DNA of 64,000 nt from Bacteroidales bacterium (GCA_003550725.1 PUKZ01000095.1:1-64000); one strand, 5' to 3'; shown: positions 8,308 through 19,488, counted from the first letter of the stretch. Notes: a model not told the origin generated them from the sequence alone. Numbers and translations are program-made.

Positions 8308-11300
8308 TTATCTGATAACAGTAACATCACCTGTTTTTTCAATTTGTTTTCCATTATAGCATGTCGCATTAACTTTATAAACATAAACATCCATTTTTAC
8401 CAGCCTGTCGTTATGATAACCATCCCACCCTATCATTATATCGGTACTTCTAAATATCAGCTCACCCCAACGATTGAATATCTCTAATGTATAGCTTTCA
8501 ATACCATCAAAAACCGGATGAAAAATATGATTCGACGGATCACCAACTGAATAATTCCCACCGGTAGGGCCACTTTTCTTGGGTTTGAATGCGTTAGGAA
8601 AAATAATTTTACATGATTCCTCAGCTGTAACAGCACTGCTTTTTGTAATCTCGTCAAAGCATTGGGGCTCAGTATCACTACCAACAGTCAGGGTAATATC
8701 ATAGCTCCCCGGATTTTTATAATAATGCTCAGGCTCATAATCCCATGAAATTGTTCCATCGCCAAAATCCCACTCATAAGTACTTCCAAGACTGGAAAGG
8801 TTTATCATTTGAACAGGCTCAAAAGGCAATTCAACTACTTGCGGCTCGACCCTAAAATCAGCTATCGGTGGCTCAAAAACAGTAATAACCTGTTTTGCCG
8901 AATCAACACCCCCCTCGCCGGTTACCTTTAAAGTTACTTCATAAACACCGGGATCTTCAAAAATATGAACGGGATTTTCTTTATCAGAATAATTGCCATC
9001 GTCAAAATCCCAGTGAAAATAGAAACCATATTTAGCTTCATTTTTAAATTGCACCTGCAGCGGCGGGCAACCTTCTTTAGAGGGGCTAAACCCCACTATT
9101 GGTGCTGGTGCTTTTATAGTAACTTTTTGCTCTATATTATCATAACAATGAGCGTTAGAAACATACAAATCAATATAATAATCCCTGGTAGCATATTGTC
9201 CACTCTCCCATTGATACGTATGCTCAAACATTTCCTTATCATCAGTTGTAAAACTAGTTCCATCACCCATATCCCAGTCATAATAATAATCCCCCGCACT
9301 TGAATAATTATATACCTCAACTGTTGTTGAAGGATAAGTTTGCTCGTGAGGCACAGCTTTAAAATCGGCTATAGGCTGGGGATAAACGGTAATTTCTTTT
9401 GTAATGGAATCTTTGCAGGAATAACCGGATTTAGCAAGAAGGGTGACATCAATAAACAAATCTTCATTACCTTCATTATAAAAGATGTGGCTGGGATTTT
9501 CTTTTGAAGATGCAGCTTCATCACCAAATGTCCACTTAAACACATCTGCAAGTTCAGATTGATTAACAAAATCAAGTTCAAGTGGCGTACATCCTTCATA
9601 ATAGCCTGTTTTAGTGGTAAAATCAGCAGTTACTTCCGGGTATACTGTAATATCTTTTAAAGATTCACCATAACAACCCCATTCATTTGATCCTGTGAGA
9701 CTAACATTATAAGTATAAGGTTTATCACCGGTATTTTTAAATATACGTTCAAATTGCGGTTCTGAAGTCACGGAAGTACCATTGCCAAAATCCCACTCAT
9801 AATAGTCAACACCAACCGATAAATTCTCAAACAATACTTCCAAAGGTGAACATCCATCGGTAATATCAACTGTAAAATCTACTTTAGGTTTAGGATGTAC
9901 TGTCACAACATCTGATGCAAAAGCTTCACAACCATATTGAGAACTAACTGACAATTCAACATCATAATCTTTTAGTTCATCGTATGAAGTATTAAAAAAT
10001 ATATTTTCGGGTTCAGCCTTACTTGAATGATTTCCATCACCAAAGTCCCAGTGATAGAAATCAGCTCCTTTACTTAAATCTTCAAAACTAACGGTCAAAG
10101 GATGACATCCCTCCATATCGGCTGTAAAATCAGCTTCAATATGCGGATAAACAGTGATATTTTTCTCAAATTGATCTTCACAACCGTAAATATTTGTAAC
10201 TATAAGCTCGGAGGTAAATGTTCCGATCCCTTCATCTGCCGGTTGTTCATAGGAGTGAGATACACTACCTTCCTCATTAGATTCATGCCCATCCCCAAAT
10301 TTCCAAAGATATGATTCATTGCCACCAACTGATAAATCATTAAACTCAACATCATGAGGGGAACAACCTGTATGCTCATCCACTTCATATTTGGCTTTAG
10401 GGACAGGATGCACGGTAATATCGGCCGAAACAGAATCTTTGCAACCATATTCTGATTTAGCTAATAGCCATATTTTAAAATATTCATTGTTCTCATGATC
10501 AAAATTATTGAATGTATGCGAATGCTCAGGATTCTCATTAGTAGATGTATTACCATCGCCATAATCCCATATATAAGGGCTAGAAGCCGTAGCACCCGAT
10601 GAATTGTTTGTTAGGATAACCTCCAGCTGATGGCAACCACTGGTTTCCGAGACTGAGAAATCAGCTTCTATATCGGGAAACACCACCACATTATTGACTG
10701 TGGTATCACTACATCCATAATCATTACTAATAATTAATTTAGGCTGCCATTCGTCGGGAGAGTCTCCCGGATTGTGATATGTGTACTCAGCATCTCCCGG
10801 GCCGGTTATAGTAGGATCACCACCATCGCCAAATATCCACTTATAAGATCCCCCCCCTTCACTTTGATCATAAAAATCAACGGTAAATGGAGAACAACCC
10901 TGGTTTTCTGACAATTCCAATACTGCCTTGGGTTTAGGATTAACAACAATTGTTTTACTGGTCGAATCTGTACAACCATAATCCGACTCAACAAAAAGCT
11001 TGATATCATATTGTTTTGGTTCTGTGTTGCTCGGGTTGTTAAAAACCCTGGTCAATTCCACCTGAGAAGATGTACCTCCGTCTCCAAAATCCCAATGATA
11101 ATAAGATGCACCGATCGACTTGTTTTCAAAAGAAACTACCAGTGGATGACACCCTTCAGGATCATCAAATCCTATATCAAAATCGGCTTCAATTTCAGGA
11201 TAAATGGTAACCTCCTTTGTTTTAATGTCCTGGCAGTCATGATCATTCTTAACTGTTTGTGTTATGGTATAAGTTACCGGCTCATCTGTTGGATTCTCAA

Positions 11301-14070
11301 AAGTATGAATAAACTCATCTGATGACTCGTAATAGCTGTTGCCATCACCAAAATCCCAATGAACAGAGTCTGCTCCAACAGAATTGTTATAAATAACAAC
11401 ATCAAAAGGGCTGCAATATGAACTTTGCTCAAATGTAAAACTAGCCTCTAGTCGCGGGTATACAGTTATTTTAGCTGAAGTTGTATCCTCACAGCCATAT
11501 TCAGAAAAAACTGTCAAAACCACATCAAATACAGCTATCTCTTCCGGATCAGGATTATGAAAAACATGTACTGGTTCTTCTTTTGATGAACTGCCTTCAT
11601 CTTTGTCAAAATCCCAGTAATATGATTCCGCACCTTCCGACAGATTACTAAAATTAACCTCCATCGGATTACAACCTTCTAAATCTGAAGGCTCAAAAGC
11701 AGCTTCCAGATATGGATATACAACAGCTTCACGGGCAAGTGTGTCATAACACCCGTAATTATTTTCAGCAAAAAGTTTTATATTAAAAGTCTCAGGTTCA
11801 GAACCAAAGTTTTCAAGAGTATAGTTTATACTATCCTGATTAATCTCAACCGGGTCAGTTCCGTCATCAAAATCCCAAATATGTGATGTAGCTCCTACTG
11901 TGGTATTGGAAATTTCGATAAGATAGGGGTTACAGTGGGATGGAGGGTCAAACTCGAATCCTGCGCCAACATAAGGTTTTACATGAACCTCCATAGTGTC
12001 ATAATCAACACATCCATATTCTGACATTGCTAGCAAAACAACTGTATAAGTAGTATCGGTATCACCATAATTATGAAACGTGTGAGTGGGGTTAATATCG
12101 GTGGTTGAATTGCCGTCGCCAAAATTCCAAAGGTAATTAGACGCACCGCTTGAAGCGTCTTCAAAATTAATGCTTAAGGGAGCACAACCACTTATATCTT
12201 CATTATCTATTTTTGCTTCGATACCTGGAAAAACTACAATATTAGTTGACATTGTATCCCTGCACCGCCCCATTCTTCCTACAAGCTCTAATTCAAAAAA
12301 CTCAGGCTCGTTAAGATCATTTATATAAGTATGAGAAAAATTTGTTGAATCAGTGCCAGAGGTTTTACCATCACCAAAACGCCATGAATAAACAGAAACA
12401 CCTATTGAATGGTCGGTTATTTCAACTTCAAAGGGTGAACATCCTGTGGCTTTATCAACAGTAAATAAACTGATAACAGGATCAAAAAGAAAAATACTGA
12501 CACTGGTTGAGTCAATCATATCACAAGCTCCGCTCACAGTAGTCCAATATTCCATATCATGCGGCGGAGTGGCTAATGGTGTTGAACTTGTAGGATCATC
12601 AAGATAATCAGTGGGTGTCCAACTGTAATCAATACCCCCGGTTGCAACAAGCCTGAAAGATTCTCCATGGCAACCAATCATTTGGCTCGAACCGGTACCG
12701 CCCTCGAAAGCATCGATCTCCAACTCCTGGAAATCAGAAAAATAACCATACAACACACCGGTACTCCCTGCCCCATTAATTATGCCCAAATGAAAAACAT
12801 CTTCAGTATTTTGTATATGGCTTGGCTCACCAACAGGAATAACTCCCTGGCCAAACTCAAATTCCCCAACCATCCATTGATCATTACCAAGAACAGGTTC
12901 AAAATCATCCGCGTTAATCAAGTTTTCATCACCATTAAGTATAAATCCGTCTTGAGCACCCACACGAACTAATATATTTAAAAAGAAACTTTCTCCTTTT
13001 GAACGAGTAAAAGAAACCTCAGTAGAACCTGTACATACGTTTATTGGAGGCAATATTGCCCCTCCCATTTCACAGCCAAAACCCGCTACATGATAAACAT
13101 ATGTGGGGTTGCTTGTTGATATGTAATATGGCTTTTGCTCAATGAATTCGTACCTGTATGTTTCACTTTCATCAATAGTTGCCTCAAATTCATTGTCAAT
13201 ATATATATCTGTACCATCCTGAGTGCCAATTATATAAAAATGTTCCGGAATATTAAGCCGTCCTTTCATTGCAATATATTCGGTACCTATCAAATCAACT
13301 GGAATTATCTGATCTCCAATCACATCCTTGCAACCAGCATGGGGATAAGCATCAACAGAATCATCACTTGTAATGATAACAATCGGCCGATTTGACTCTA
13401 TTTTTGTTCCTCCCAAACGATTTCCGGGCTGTTGGCCGGCGCCCTGATAATCATCAGGCACAACAGCATACGACTCACCCCTGTTTAAAACAATAGTAAA
13501 CTCCTCATTGCCCTTTTGCCATACCGGATTTGTAGGTGTAACCGTAATCTCTGTATTATCACGGGTTGCAACAATATCGATTGAAGAATATGGACGGGGA
13601 GTATAAGCAGGCCCGTTGCGATAATAATTCTGAAATGGAACATAAAACTCGTTTCCAAGTGCATTATCACCTTTTAATGAATAAATATCAGGATTATCGG
13701 GAGTTGATATTTCGTAATATGCAGTTATATAATTGGTTGCTTCAATTAATACCCCCCTGTTCAATACCTCCATAGGAGGGTAGTTACGTACTTGATCCAT
13801 AAAATCATCCTCATATATTTCAACAGTTTTGGTATCATTAGCATCAAGATTTATTACAATCGGATCAAAATCAGGATTAGCAGGCATACTTATTGTTACT
13901 TCTGATGGTAAACCAAAACTGGAAAATCTCATATTGAATTCCAGCCTGTTTCCGTCATGGCCTGAAGTTACATTAGGAGCAGCAAACCAAAACTCTGTAT
14001 CGGTCTGGGCAAAGCTTTGAAAGGTGAAAACAAAAATAAAAATTACTACTATTGTTGTTTTGACTTGCAT
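8308..14070 (-). CDS. Giant PKD-repeat adhesin, type B T9SS signal
   Basis: This 1920-residue surface protein begins with a signal peptide (MQVKTTIVVIFIFVFTFQSFAQ). Residues about 25-450 resemble the IgGFc-binding-like domain (TEFWFAAPN, CKDVIGDQIIP). About 15 PKD-like units of roughly 90 residues follow, each with a WDFGDG-type turn. It ends in a gliding-motility-associated C-terminal domain (PNAFKP, EIFNRWGELIFRS, WDGY), the type B T9SS signal. Units 1-12 each have one Cys near the start (GCSP/GCHP) and one near the end (YGCxD). In the last three the pattern changes to C-terminal only, N-terminal only, C-terminal only. It is co-directional with the PorP gene downstream. Likely role: adhesion or gliding, inferred. 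Confidence 0.88.
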   Translation of the reverse strand: MQVKTTIVVIFIFVFTFQSFAQTDTEFWFAAPNVTSGHDGNRLEFNMRFSSFGLPSEVTISMPANPDFDPIVINLDANDTKTVEIYEDDFMDQVRNYPPMEVLNRGVLIEATNYITAYYEISTPDNPDIYSLKGDNALGNEFYVPFQNYYRNGPAYTPRPYSSIDIVATRDNTEITVTPTNPVWQKGNEEFTIVLNRGESYAVVPDDYQGAGQQPGNRLGGTKIESNRPIVIITSDDSVDAYPHAGCKDVIGDQIIPVDLIGTEYIAMKGRLNIPEHFYIIGTQDGTDIYIDNEFEATIDESETYRYEFIEQKPYYISTSNPTYVYHVAGFGCEMGGAILPPINVCTGSTEVSFTRSKGESFFLNILVRVGAQDGFILNGDENLINADDFEPVLGNDQWMVGEFEFGQGVIPVGEPSHIQNTEDVFHLGIINGAGSTGVLYGYFSDFQELEIDAFEGGTGSSQMIGCHGESFRLVATGGIDYSWTPTDYLDDPTSSTPLATPPHDMEYWTTVSGACDMIDSTSVSIFLFDPVISLFTVDKATGCSPFEVEITDHSIGVSVYSWRFGDGKTSGTDSTNFSHTYINDLNEPEFFELELVGRMGRCRDTMSTNIVVFPGIEAKIDNEDISGCAPLSINFEDASSGASNYLWNFGDGNSTTDINPTHTFHNYGDTDTTYTVVLLAMSEYGCVDYDTMEVHVKPYVGAGFEFDPPSHCNPYLIEISNTTVGATSHIWDFDDGTDPVEINQDSINYTLENFGSEPETFNIKLFAENNYGCYDTLAREAVVYPYLEAAFEPSDLEGCNPMEVNFSNLSEGAESYYWDFDKDEGSSSKEEPVHVFHNPDPEEIAVFDVVLTVFSEYGCEDTTSAKITVYPRLEASFTFEQSSYCSPFDVVIYNNSVGADSVHWDFGDGNSYYESSDEFIHTFENPTDEPVTYTITQTVKNDHDCQDIKTKEVTIYPEIEADFDIGFDDPEGCHPLVVSFENKSIGASYYHWDFGDGGTSSQVELTRVFNNPSNTEPKQYDIKLFVESDYGCTDSTSKTIVVNPKPKAVLELSENQGCSPFTVDFYDQSEGGGSYKWIFGDGGDPTITGPGDAEYTYHNPGDSPDEWQPKLIISNDYGCSDTTVNNVVVFPDIEADFSVSETSGCHQLEVILTNNSSGATASSPYIWDYGDGNTSTNENPEHSHTFNNFDHENNEYFKIWLLAKSEYGCKDSVSADITVHPVPKAKYEVDEHTGCSPHDVEFNDLSVGGNESYLWKFGDGHESNEEGSVSHSYEQPADEGIGTFTSELIVTNIYGCEDQFEKNITVYPHIEADFTADMEGCHPLTVSFEDLSKGADFYHWDFGDGNHSSKAEPENIFFNTSYDELKDYDVELSVSSQYGCEAFASDVVTVHPKPKVDFTVDITDGCSPLEVLFENLSVGVDYYEWDFGNGTSVTSEPQFERIFKNTGDKPYTYNVSLTGSNEWGCYGESLKDITVYPEVTADFTTKTGYYEGCTPLELDFVNQSELADVFKWTFGDEAASSKENPSHIFYNEGNEDLFIDVTLLAKSGYSCKDSITKEITVYPQPIADFKAVPHEQTYPSTTVEVYNYSSAGDYYYDWDMGDGTSFTTDDKEMFEHTYQWESGQYATRDYYIDLYVSNAHCYDNIEQKVTIKAPAPIVGFSPSKEGCPPLQVQFKNEAKYGFYFHWDFDDGNYSDKENPVHIFEDPGVYEVTLKVTGEGGVDSAKQVITVFEPPIADFRVEPQVVELPFEPVQMINLSSLGSTYEWDFGDGTISWDYEPEHYYKNPGSYDITLTVGSDTEPQCFDEITKSSAVTAEESCKIIFPNAFKPKKSGPTGGNYSVGDPSNHIFHPVFDGIESYTLEIFNRWGELIFRSTDIMIGWDGYHNDRLVKMDVYVYKVNATCYNGKQIEKTGDVTVIR

Positions 14071-14353
14071 TTGAATTTAGATTTTTATCACAAACAAATG
14101 ATTTATAATCCTCATTATTTCTAATCCTCACTACTATCAAAATTATATAAAATAAAAAACTACAATTAAGTATTTATACCCATTTTAAAACACAGTAAAC
14201 TCCACTAATAAAAATCAGAAAAAATACTGATGCTGCTATAATTGTTGTTTTATATTTTTATATAAATATTTACTTTTTATCATCATTTTAATGTAAGCAC
14301 TATTGATAAACGTTTTAAGCTTATTTTTTGCATTAAAACAAAAACATATTATC
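14071..14353. promoter_or_regulatory. Divergent intergenic region between two T9SS genes
   Basis: This AT-rich gap separates the minus-strand PKD giant from the plus-strand type A protein and must hold the start signals for both. I found no full TTTG-N19-TAnnTTTG match on either strand. Confidence 0.4.
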
Positions 14354-17300
14354 ATGCACAAGCCAATAATATATACTTTGTTTGTTTTTATTTTTATAAA
14401 TACATTGCCTGCCCAGGATACGTTGTTTTATGAAGATTTTTTAGGTGGTTCAATGCCGTCATATTGGGAGCAGGAGGAAGTTAACGGTGATGTTGAATGG
14501 CATATAACATCAGGATCGCAATCTCAGAATGGTGGCACCATATATTATCCTGACAGTGCTGCAATTGGAAGCTTCAATGCTAATTTTCAAAAAGAGAGCA
14601 TTGGTGATGTAACAAAACTTATAACACCACCAATTGATCTGGAATTTGCCGTAAAACCGGAATTGAATTTCTGGCATGCACAAGTACACTGGGATGTAAA
14701 CATGCCCGACCACCTGGATGAGCTTAAAGTCTACTACAGAGAGGGCGAAGAAGGTGAATGGATAGAACTGGAACATTACACAACCAACACAGAAGAGTGG
14801 GTAGAACGCCAAATACTCCTACCTACGCAATCAGACTCGGCCTATATAGCTTTTGAAGGGATAACTCACTGGGGCATGGGAGTTTGTATTGACGCTGTAA
14901 CTATTATTGAAACTGATGAAATTCAAAGACACCTTAATGAAATTAAAACCACACAAGCCTCAACTGACAGAATTGCTTCCGGAACCGGTAATAATGTTAT
15001 ACTGGGAACCGAGTTAAGAATAGTCGGAAATACCGGTAATTTTATTCTCGATGAATTCACTATCAATTCACTTAACACTGATGACGAAGACATAGAGGAT
15101 GTCAAGTTGTTTCTTTCAGGTGAAAATGTTTTTCAAACCGACAATCAAATCTCTTCAGGCAATGTAACCTTTGTCAATGGAAAAGCTGAATTCACTGACT
15201 TGAACCTTAATTTACCCACAGGATATTCTTATATCTGGGTTGCTTACGACATTAATTCCGATGCCGGCAATTTAAATATTGCCAATGCATATATTCCAGA
15301 AGATGGAATTCTGGCAAATGATACTCTTTATCCACCTGAAGATCACAATCCTGATGGCTACAGGGTAATTTACAAAACTATTTTTTATGATGATTTTGAT
15401 AGTGATAATGGATGGGAGCTTAGCGGGGAATTTGAGCGTGACCAACCGCAGGGCCTGGGCGGCACTATCCCCGGGCAATACGGCAGCGGTGGTGCAGCAG
15501 GAGCCGATTATGCTCACACGGGAACAAAAGTTTTAGGCACAGATTTAACAGGGTTGGGTGATTTCCCGGGAAATTATGAACTCAACCTTGGAAATCGTGA
15601 ATATCAAGCTATTTCGCCCAAAATGAACTTTTATTATTACAACGATATAGTATTAAATTTCCACCGATGGCTCAATATATACCGATCGGGTGATATGGAT
15701 AGGGCGACTATCGATATCAGCACTGATGACGGCGAGACCTGGGAAAATATCTGGGAAAACAGTCACTCTATAGCTAGCTCCTGGACTCAGCAAACATTGC
15801 CACTTTCTGAATATGATCGCAAAGACAGTGTTCGCATCAGGTTTACCCTCGGGCCAACAGGTAATTATCATAACTATAGCGGGTGGAATATTGATAACCT
15901 GTTTATTTCCGGCAATTATATCACCAAAGATGTAGGGGTTGTTGACTGGCTTTACCCAAATGATGGTTGCGGGCTTACTGATAAGGAAGAAGTTGCTGTT
16001 AAAATAAAAAACTTTGGTGCGGAAGCCACACCCGATACTATACCTGTAGGGTTTTCTCTCGATGGTGGCAAAACATGGCATATGGATACCATCTTTCAAT
16101 CAATACTATCAAAAGAAATTATTACACACATTTTTGAACCCAAAGCAGACCTTTCTCAACCGGGAAGATACAACGATGTAATTGGCAAAACTTTCCTTGA
16201 AGGAGATCAAGACAACTCCAATGATAAGTTTCATACATCGGTATTTTCTATACCAACTTACGAGCTGCCCTATGCCAACAATTTCGAAAATGATGACGGT
16301 CTGTGGACTGCTTATGGTGACAATGTATCCTGGGAGTGGGCAGAACCAAATGGTAGTGTAATAAATAATGCATATTCAGGAAAACACGCATGGATAACCG
16401 ATTCAGCAGCATATTACAACTCCGGGGAAACTTCGTGGGTAGAAAGCCCCTGCTATTCTTTCCCTGAAACCGACTTTTCGGTAATCGAATTTTGGCTAAA
16501 TACAGATACATATGAAGATACTGACGGTGTTTCACTTCAATATTCATCAGATGAGGGTGTAACATGGGAAACTGTTGAACCTTTTGACGAAGAACTCGCA
16601 TGGAATTGGTTTACAAACGAAAATATCTCTTCACTTCAGTTAACTTTTAATAATGGTGAAGGCTGGGACGGGCAAAGTGAAGGATGGTTCCGACCGCGTA
16701 TAGTCTTACCTGAAGAACTGGCAAATAATGATAAAGCAAAATTCAGGTTCATTTTTGCATCAGATGATGATACTGAGGGATATGATGGAGTAGCTTTAGA
16801 TTACGTGCAGCTTTATGAAGCACCACACGATGTTGGAGTTGTTGATTTGATAAATCCGCAAAGCGATTGTGAACTCCAGGAAGACCAGTCAATAAAAATT
16901 TCAGTAAAAAATTTCGGAATAAATACCATAGAAGAAGGAACTGAAATACCTGTTGGTGTTGATGTAAATGAACTAAGCCCGGTTTATGAAAGCTTTGTGC
17001 TTGATAAAAACCTTGAACCTGAAGAAACCGTTAATTATGCTTTTGAAACAACGTTTGATTTGTCGGAAATCGGAGATCATAATATAATAGCCTATACAAT
17101 GCTTCCGGGTGATACTGACTTTTATGAGCCTGGAGTATTTAATGATACTCTTTCAACAACAGTTACAGTATTTGGCTACCCCGAGGTAGATCTCGGAGAA
17201 GACATCTTCACTACAAACCCGACAAGCAAAACCCTTGATGCCGGAAGTGGATTTGAAGAATACACCTGGCAAGACGGACATGATGAAAGACTTTACGATG

Positions 17301-19294
17301 TAACACTGCCCTATACATATGAATACAGTGTAACTGTGACAGACAATAAAGGATGCCCGGCTTCCGATACTATTATGGTAATAGCTAACGACATTAGTGT
17401 TGAAGAAATAACTGAACCGGTTAGTGATTGCGGGCTGGGAGAAAATGAACAAATATCGGTAAAAGTTAAAAATGCCGGTCCCGACACTTTAAGCAGCAAT
17501 ATTGAAATACCATTATCAATATATTACAATGATACATACATTACCACCGAACAGGCAGTTCTGACAGATGATTTATATCCGGGTGATAACATTATGCATA
17601 CATTCGATCAATATTTTGACCTTTCTGAAATAACTACACACGAATTCATGATATATCATCAATACAAGGATGCATACCCCGGTAATGATACTCTGCAGGC
17701 TGTTATTGAAGTATTTGGATATCCTGAAGTAGATCTGGGCGGAGATATATATACAATGCAACCCGATACAGTAGTGCTTGATGCGGGAGAAGGTTTTGAA
17801 TCATATTTATGGCAGGATAACTCAAGTGGGCAATATTATAATGTTACATTACCCTATTCAAGTGATTATAGCGTTACAGTTACTGATAACAAAGGCTGCC
17901 CTGCAAGCGATACAGTGTCTGTGATTGCCAGTGATCTGAGTGTCGAAGAAATAACTGAACCGGTTAGTGACTGCGGGCTGGGAGAAAATGAACAAATATC
18001 GGTAAAAGTTAAAAATGCCGGTCCCGACACTTTAAGCAGCAATATTGAAATACCACTATCAATATATTACAATAATACATACATTACCACCGAACAGGCA
18101 GTTCTGGCAAATGATTTATACCCGGGTAACAACATTATACATACATTCGATCAATATTTTGACCTTTCTGAAATAACTACACACGAATTCATGATATATC
18201 ATCAATACAAGGATGCGTACCCCGGTAATGATACTCTGCAGGCTGTCATTGAAGTATTCGGATATCCTGAAGTAGACCTGGGTGAAGATATATATACTGC
18301 TAAGCCAGATACAGTATTGCTAGATGCGGGAGAAGGTTTTGAATCATATTTATGGCAGGATAATTCAAGTGGGCAGTATTATGAAGTCACATCACCATAT
18401 ACCAGTAATTATAGTGTCACAGTTACCGATTGCAACGAATGTACCAATAGCGATACCATCAAAGTAACAAATATATTTGATATAGCATTGAAAGAAATAA
18501 AAGACCCAAAAAGCTCATGCACATTAAGTGCAAATGAAACTTTAACCTTTTCAGTTAAAAATAAGGGTTATGAAACTTTAAAAAAAGGAAGTGAGTTTGT
18601 ATTTGCTTATAAAATTAACCATGATCATATTGATGAAGAAGGTTTAATTATTGAACAAGACCTTTTACCCGATGAAACTTATACATTTAGTTCTGAAAAA
18701 ACTTTTGATTTTTCCGAAACCGGTGCATATGACCTGAAAGTTTATTTTAAAGGTACAGACGCTAACCCTTCAAACGATACAATTGCTAAAAATATTTTTG
18801 TTGCCGGAAAACCCGAAATAGATCTGGGTGGTGATATCTATACAAACCGGCCAGATACTATTGTATTAGACGCAGGAAATGGTTTTATGTCATATTTATG
18901 GCATGATGGCTCCACAAGCCAAACTTTTGAAGTTAGCAATTATGGAAGTCATTGGGTAAAAGTAACCAACGAACATGGATGCCCCAATAGCGATACACTT
19001 GAAATAAGTCAAACAACAGGTGTAGAAACTATATTTGAAGAAGAACGTATAATTCATATATATCCTAATCCTGCAAAAGATTATATAAATGTTGCATTAG
19101 ATATTAAAGGTAATAATAAAACTCTTATACATATTGTAGGAACCTCAGGTAACATTATTCGAACACATAAATACCAAACATGCGAAGTAAATAATGAACA
19201 CAAAATATATATCGGCGATCTAAATCCCGGAGCATATTTTATAAGAATCATAATAGAAAATCAACAAAAAGTACTTAGATTTATCAAAAATTAA
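14354..19294 (+). CDS. Secreted multidomain protein, type A T9SS signal
   Basis: The chosen ATG gives 1646 residues and a clean signal peptide (MHKPIIYTLFVFIFINTLPAQ). The TTG-like start in the ORF track adds 17 unlikely residues. After cleavage comes a choice-of-anchor J or MAM-like domain (DTLFYEDFLGG), with two more such beta-sandwich segments further on. The second half has five CARDB-like units (for example PVSDCGLGENEQISVKVKN) alternating with four short units starting PEVDLGEDIYT and containing LDAGEGFESYLWQD. The C-terminus (IYPNPAKDYINV to the end) is a type A T9SS sorting domain, so the protein should be released or anchored at the surface. No catalytic motif was seen, so a structural or adhesive role is inferred. 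It contains a near-exact tandem repeat. Confidence 0.85.
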   Translation: MHKPIIYTLFVFIFINTLPAQDTLFYEDFLGGSMPSYWEQEEVNGDVEWHITSGSQSQNGGTIYYPDSAAIGSFNANFQKESIGDVTKLITPPIDLEFAVKPELNFWHAQVHWDVNMPDHLDELKVYYREGEEGEWIELEHYTTNTEEWVERQILLPTQSDSAYIAFEGITHWGMGVCIDAVTIIETDEIQRHLNEIKTTQASTDRIASGTGNNVILGTELRIVGNTGNFILDEFTINSLNTDDEDIEDVKLFLSGENVFQTDNQISSGNVTFVNGKAEFTDLNLNLPTGYSYIWVAYDINSDAGNLNIANAYIPEDGILANDTLYPPEDHNPDGYRVIYKTIFYDDFDSDNGWELSGEFERDQPQGLGGTIPGQYGSGGAAGADYAHTGTKVLGTDLTGLGDFPGNYELNLGNREYQAISPKMNFYYYNDIVLNFHRWLNIYRSGDMDRATIDISTDDGETWENIWENSHSIASSWTQQTLPLSEYDRKDSVRIRFTLGPTGNYHNYSGWNIDNLFISGNYITKDVGVVDWLYPNDGCGLTDKEEVAVKIKNFGAEATPDTIPVGFSLDGGKTWHMDTIFQSILSKEIITHIFEPKADLSQPGRYNDVIGKTFLEGDQDNSNDKFHTSVFSIPTYELPYANNFENDDGLWTAYGDNVSWEWAEPNGSVINNAYSGKHAWITDSAAYYNSGETSWVESPCYSFPETDFSVIEFWLNTDTYEDTDGVSLQYSSDEGVTWETVEPFDEELAWNWFTNENISSLQLTFNNGEGWDGQSEGWFRPRIVLPEELANNDKAKFRFIFASDDDTEGYDGVALDYVQLYEAPHDVGVVDLINPQSDCELQEDQSIKISVKNFGINTIEEGTEIPVGVDVNELSPVYESFVLDKNLEPEETVNYAFETTFDLSEIGDHNIIAYTMLPGDTDFYEPGVFNDTLSTTVTVFGYPEVDLGEDIFTTNPTSKTLDAGSGFEEYTWQDGHDERLYDVTLPYTYEYSVTVTDNKGCPASDTIMVIANDISVEEITEPVSDCGLGENEQISVKVKNAGPDTLSSNIEIPLSIYYNDTYITTEQAVLTDDLYPGDNIMHTFDQYFDLSEITTHEFMIYHQYKDAYPGNDTLQAVIEVFGYPEVDLGGDIYTMQPDTVVLDAGEGFESYLWQDNSSGQYYNVTLPYSSDYSVTVTDNKGCPASDTVSVIASDLSVEEITEPVSDCGLGENEQISVKVKNAGPDTLSSNIEIPLSIYYNNTYITTEQAVLANDLYPGNNIIHTFDQYFDLSEITTHEFMIYHQYKDAYPGNDTLQAVIEVFGYPEVDLGEDIYTAKPDTVLLDAGEGFESYLWQDNSSGQYYEVTSPYTSNYSVTVTDCNECTNSDTIKVTNIFDIALKEIKDPKSSCTLSANETLTFSVKNKGYETLKKGSEFVFAYKINHDHIDEEGLIIEQDLLPDETYTFSSEKTFDFSETGAYDLKVYFKGTDANPSNDTIAKNIFVAGKPEIDLGGDIYTNRPDTIVLDAGNGFMSYLWHDGSTSQTFEVSNYGSHWVKVTNEHGCPNSDTLEISQTTGVETIFEEERIIHIYPNPAKDYINVALDIKGNNKTLIHIVGTSGNIIRTHKYQTCEVNNEHKIYIGDLNPGAYFIRIIIENQQKVLRFIKN
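17396..17750 (+). repeat. First copy of a 543-base-period tandem repeat
   Basis: This segment inside the type A T9SS gene recurs 543 bases (181 codons) downstream with only some fifteen mismatches by eye over about 350 bases. It encodes SVEEITEPVSDCGL to the start of the next PEVDLG unit. Similarity continues more weakly to the end of the 181-codon period. Confidence 0.9.
17939..18293 (+). repeat. Second copy of the 543-base-period tandem repeat
   Basis: This is in frame with, and nearly identical to, the copy starting at 17396. Differences are mostly at third codon positions plus a few replacements (LTDDLYPGDNIM becomes LANDLYPGNNII). This points to a fairly recent duplication of one CARDB/Ig-like module pair. 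Confidence 0.9.
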
Positions 19295-19488
19295 AATATT
19301 TAAAATTATATAATATCTAAAACCAAGGCAGTTCATACAATATAAGATTATATAAGGCCTTTAAATTAAATGATTAGCTTAATGAGAGGCTTACGATAAT
19401 TAGTAAGTAAATAAAAGATACTGTGAAGTTTGCGGCTTACTTTTTACATAAAAAAGTTTTACAAAATGCCGACATAAAAAAGCATAGC

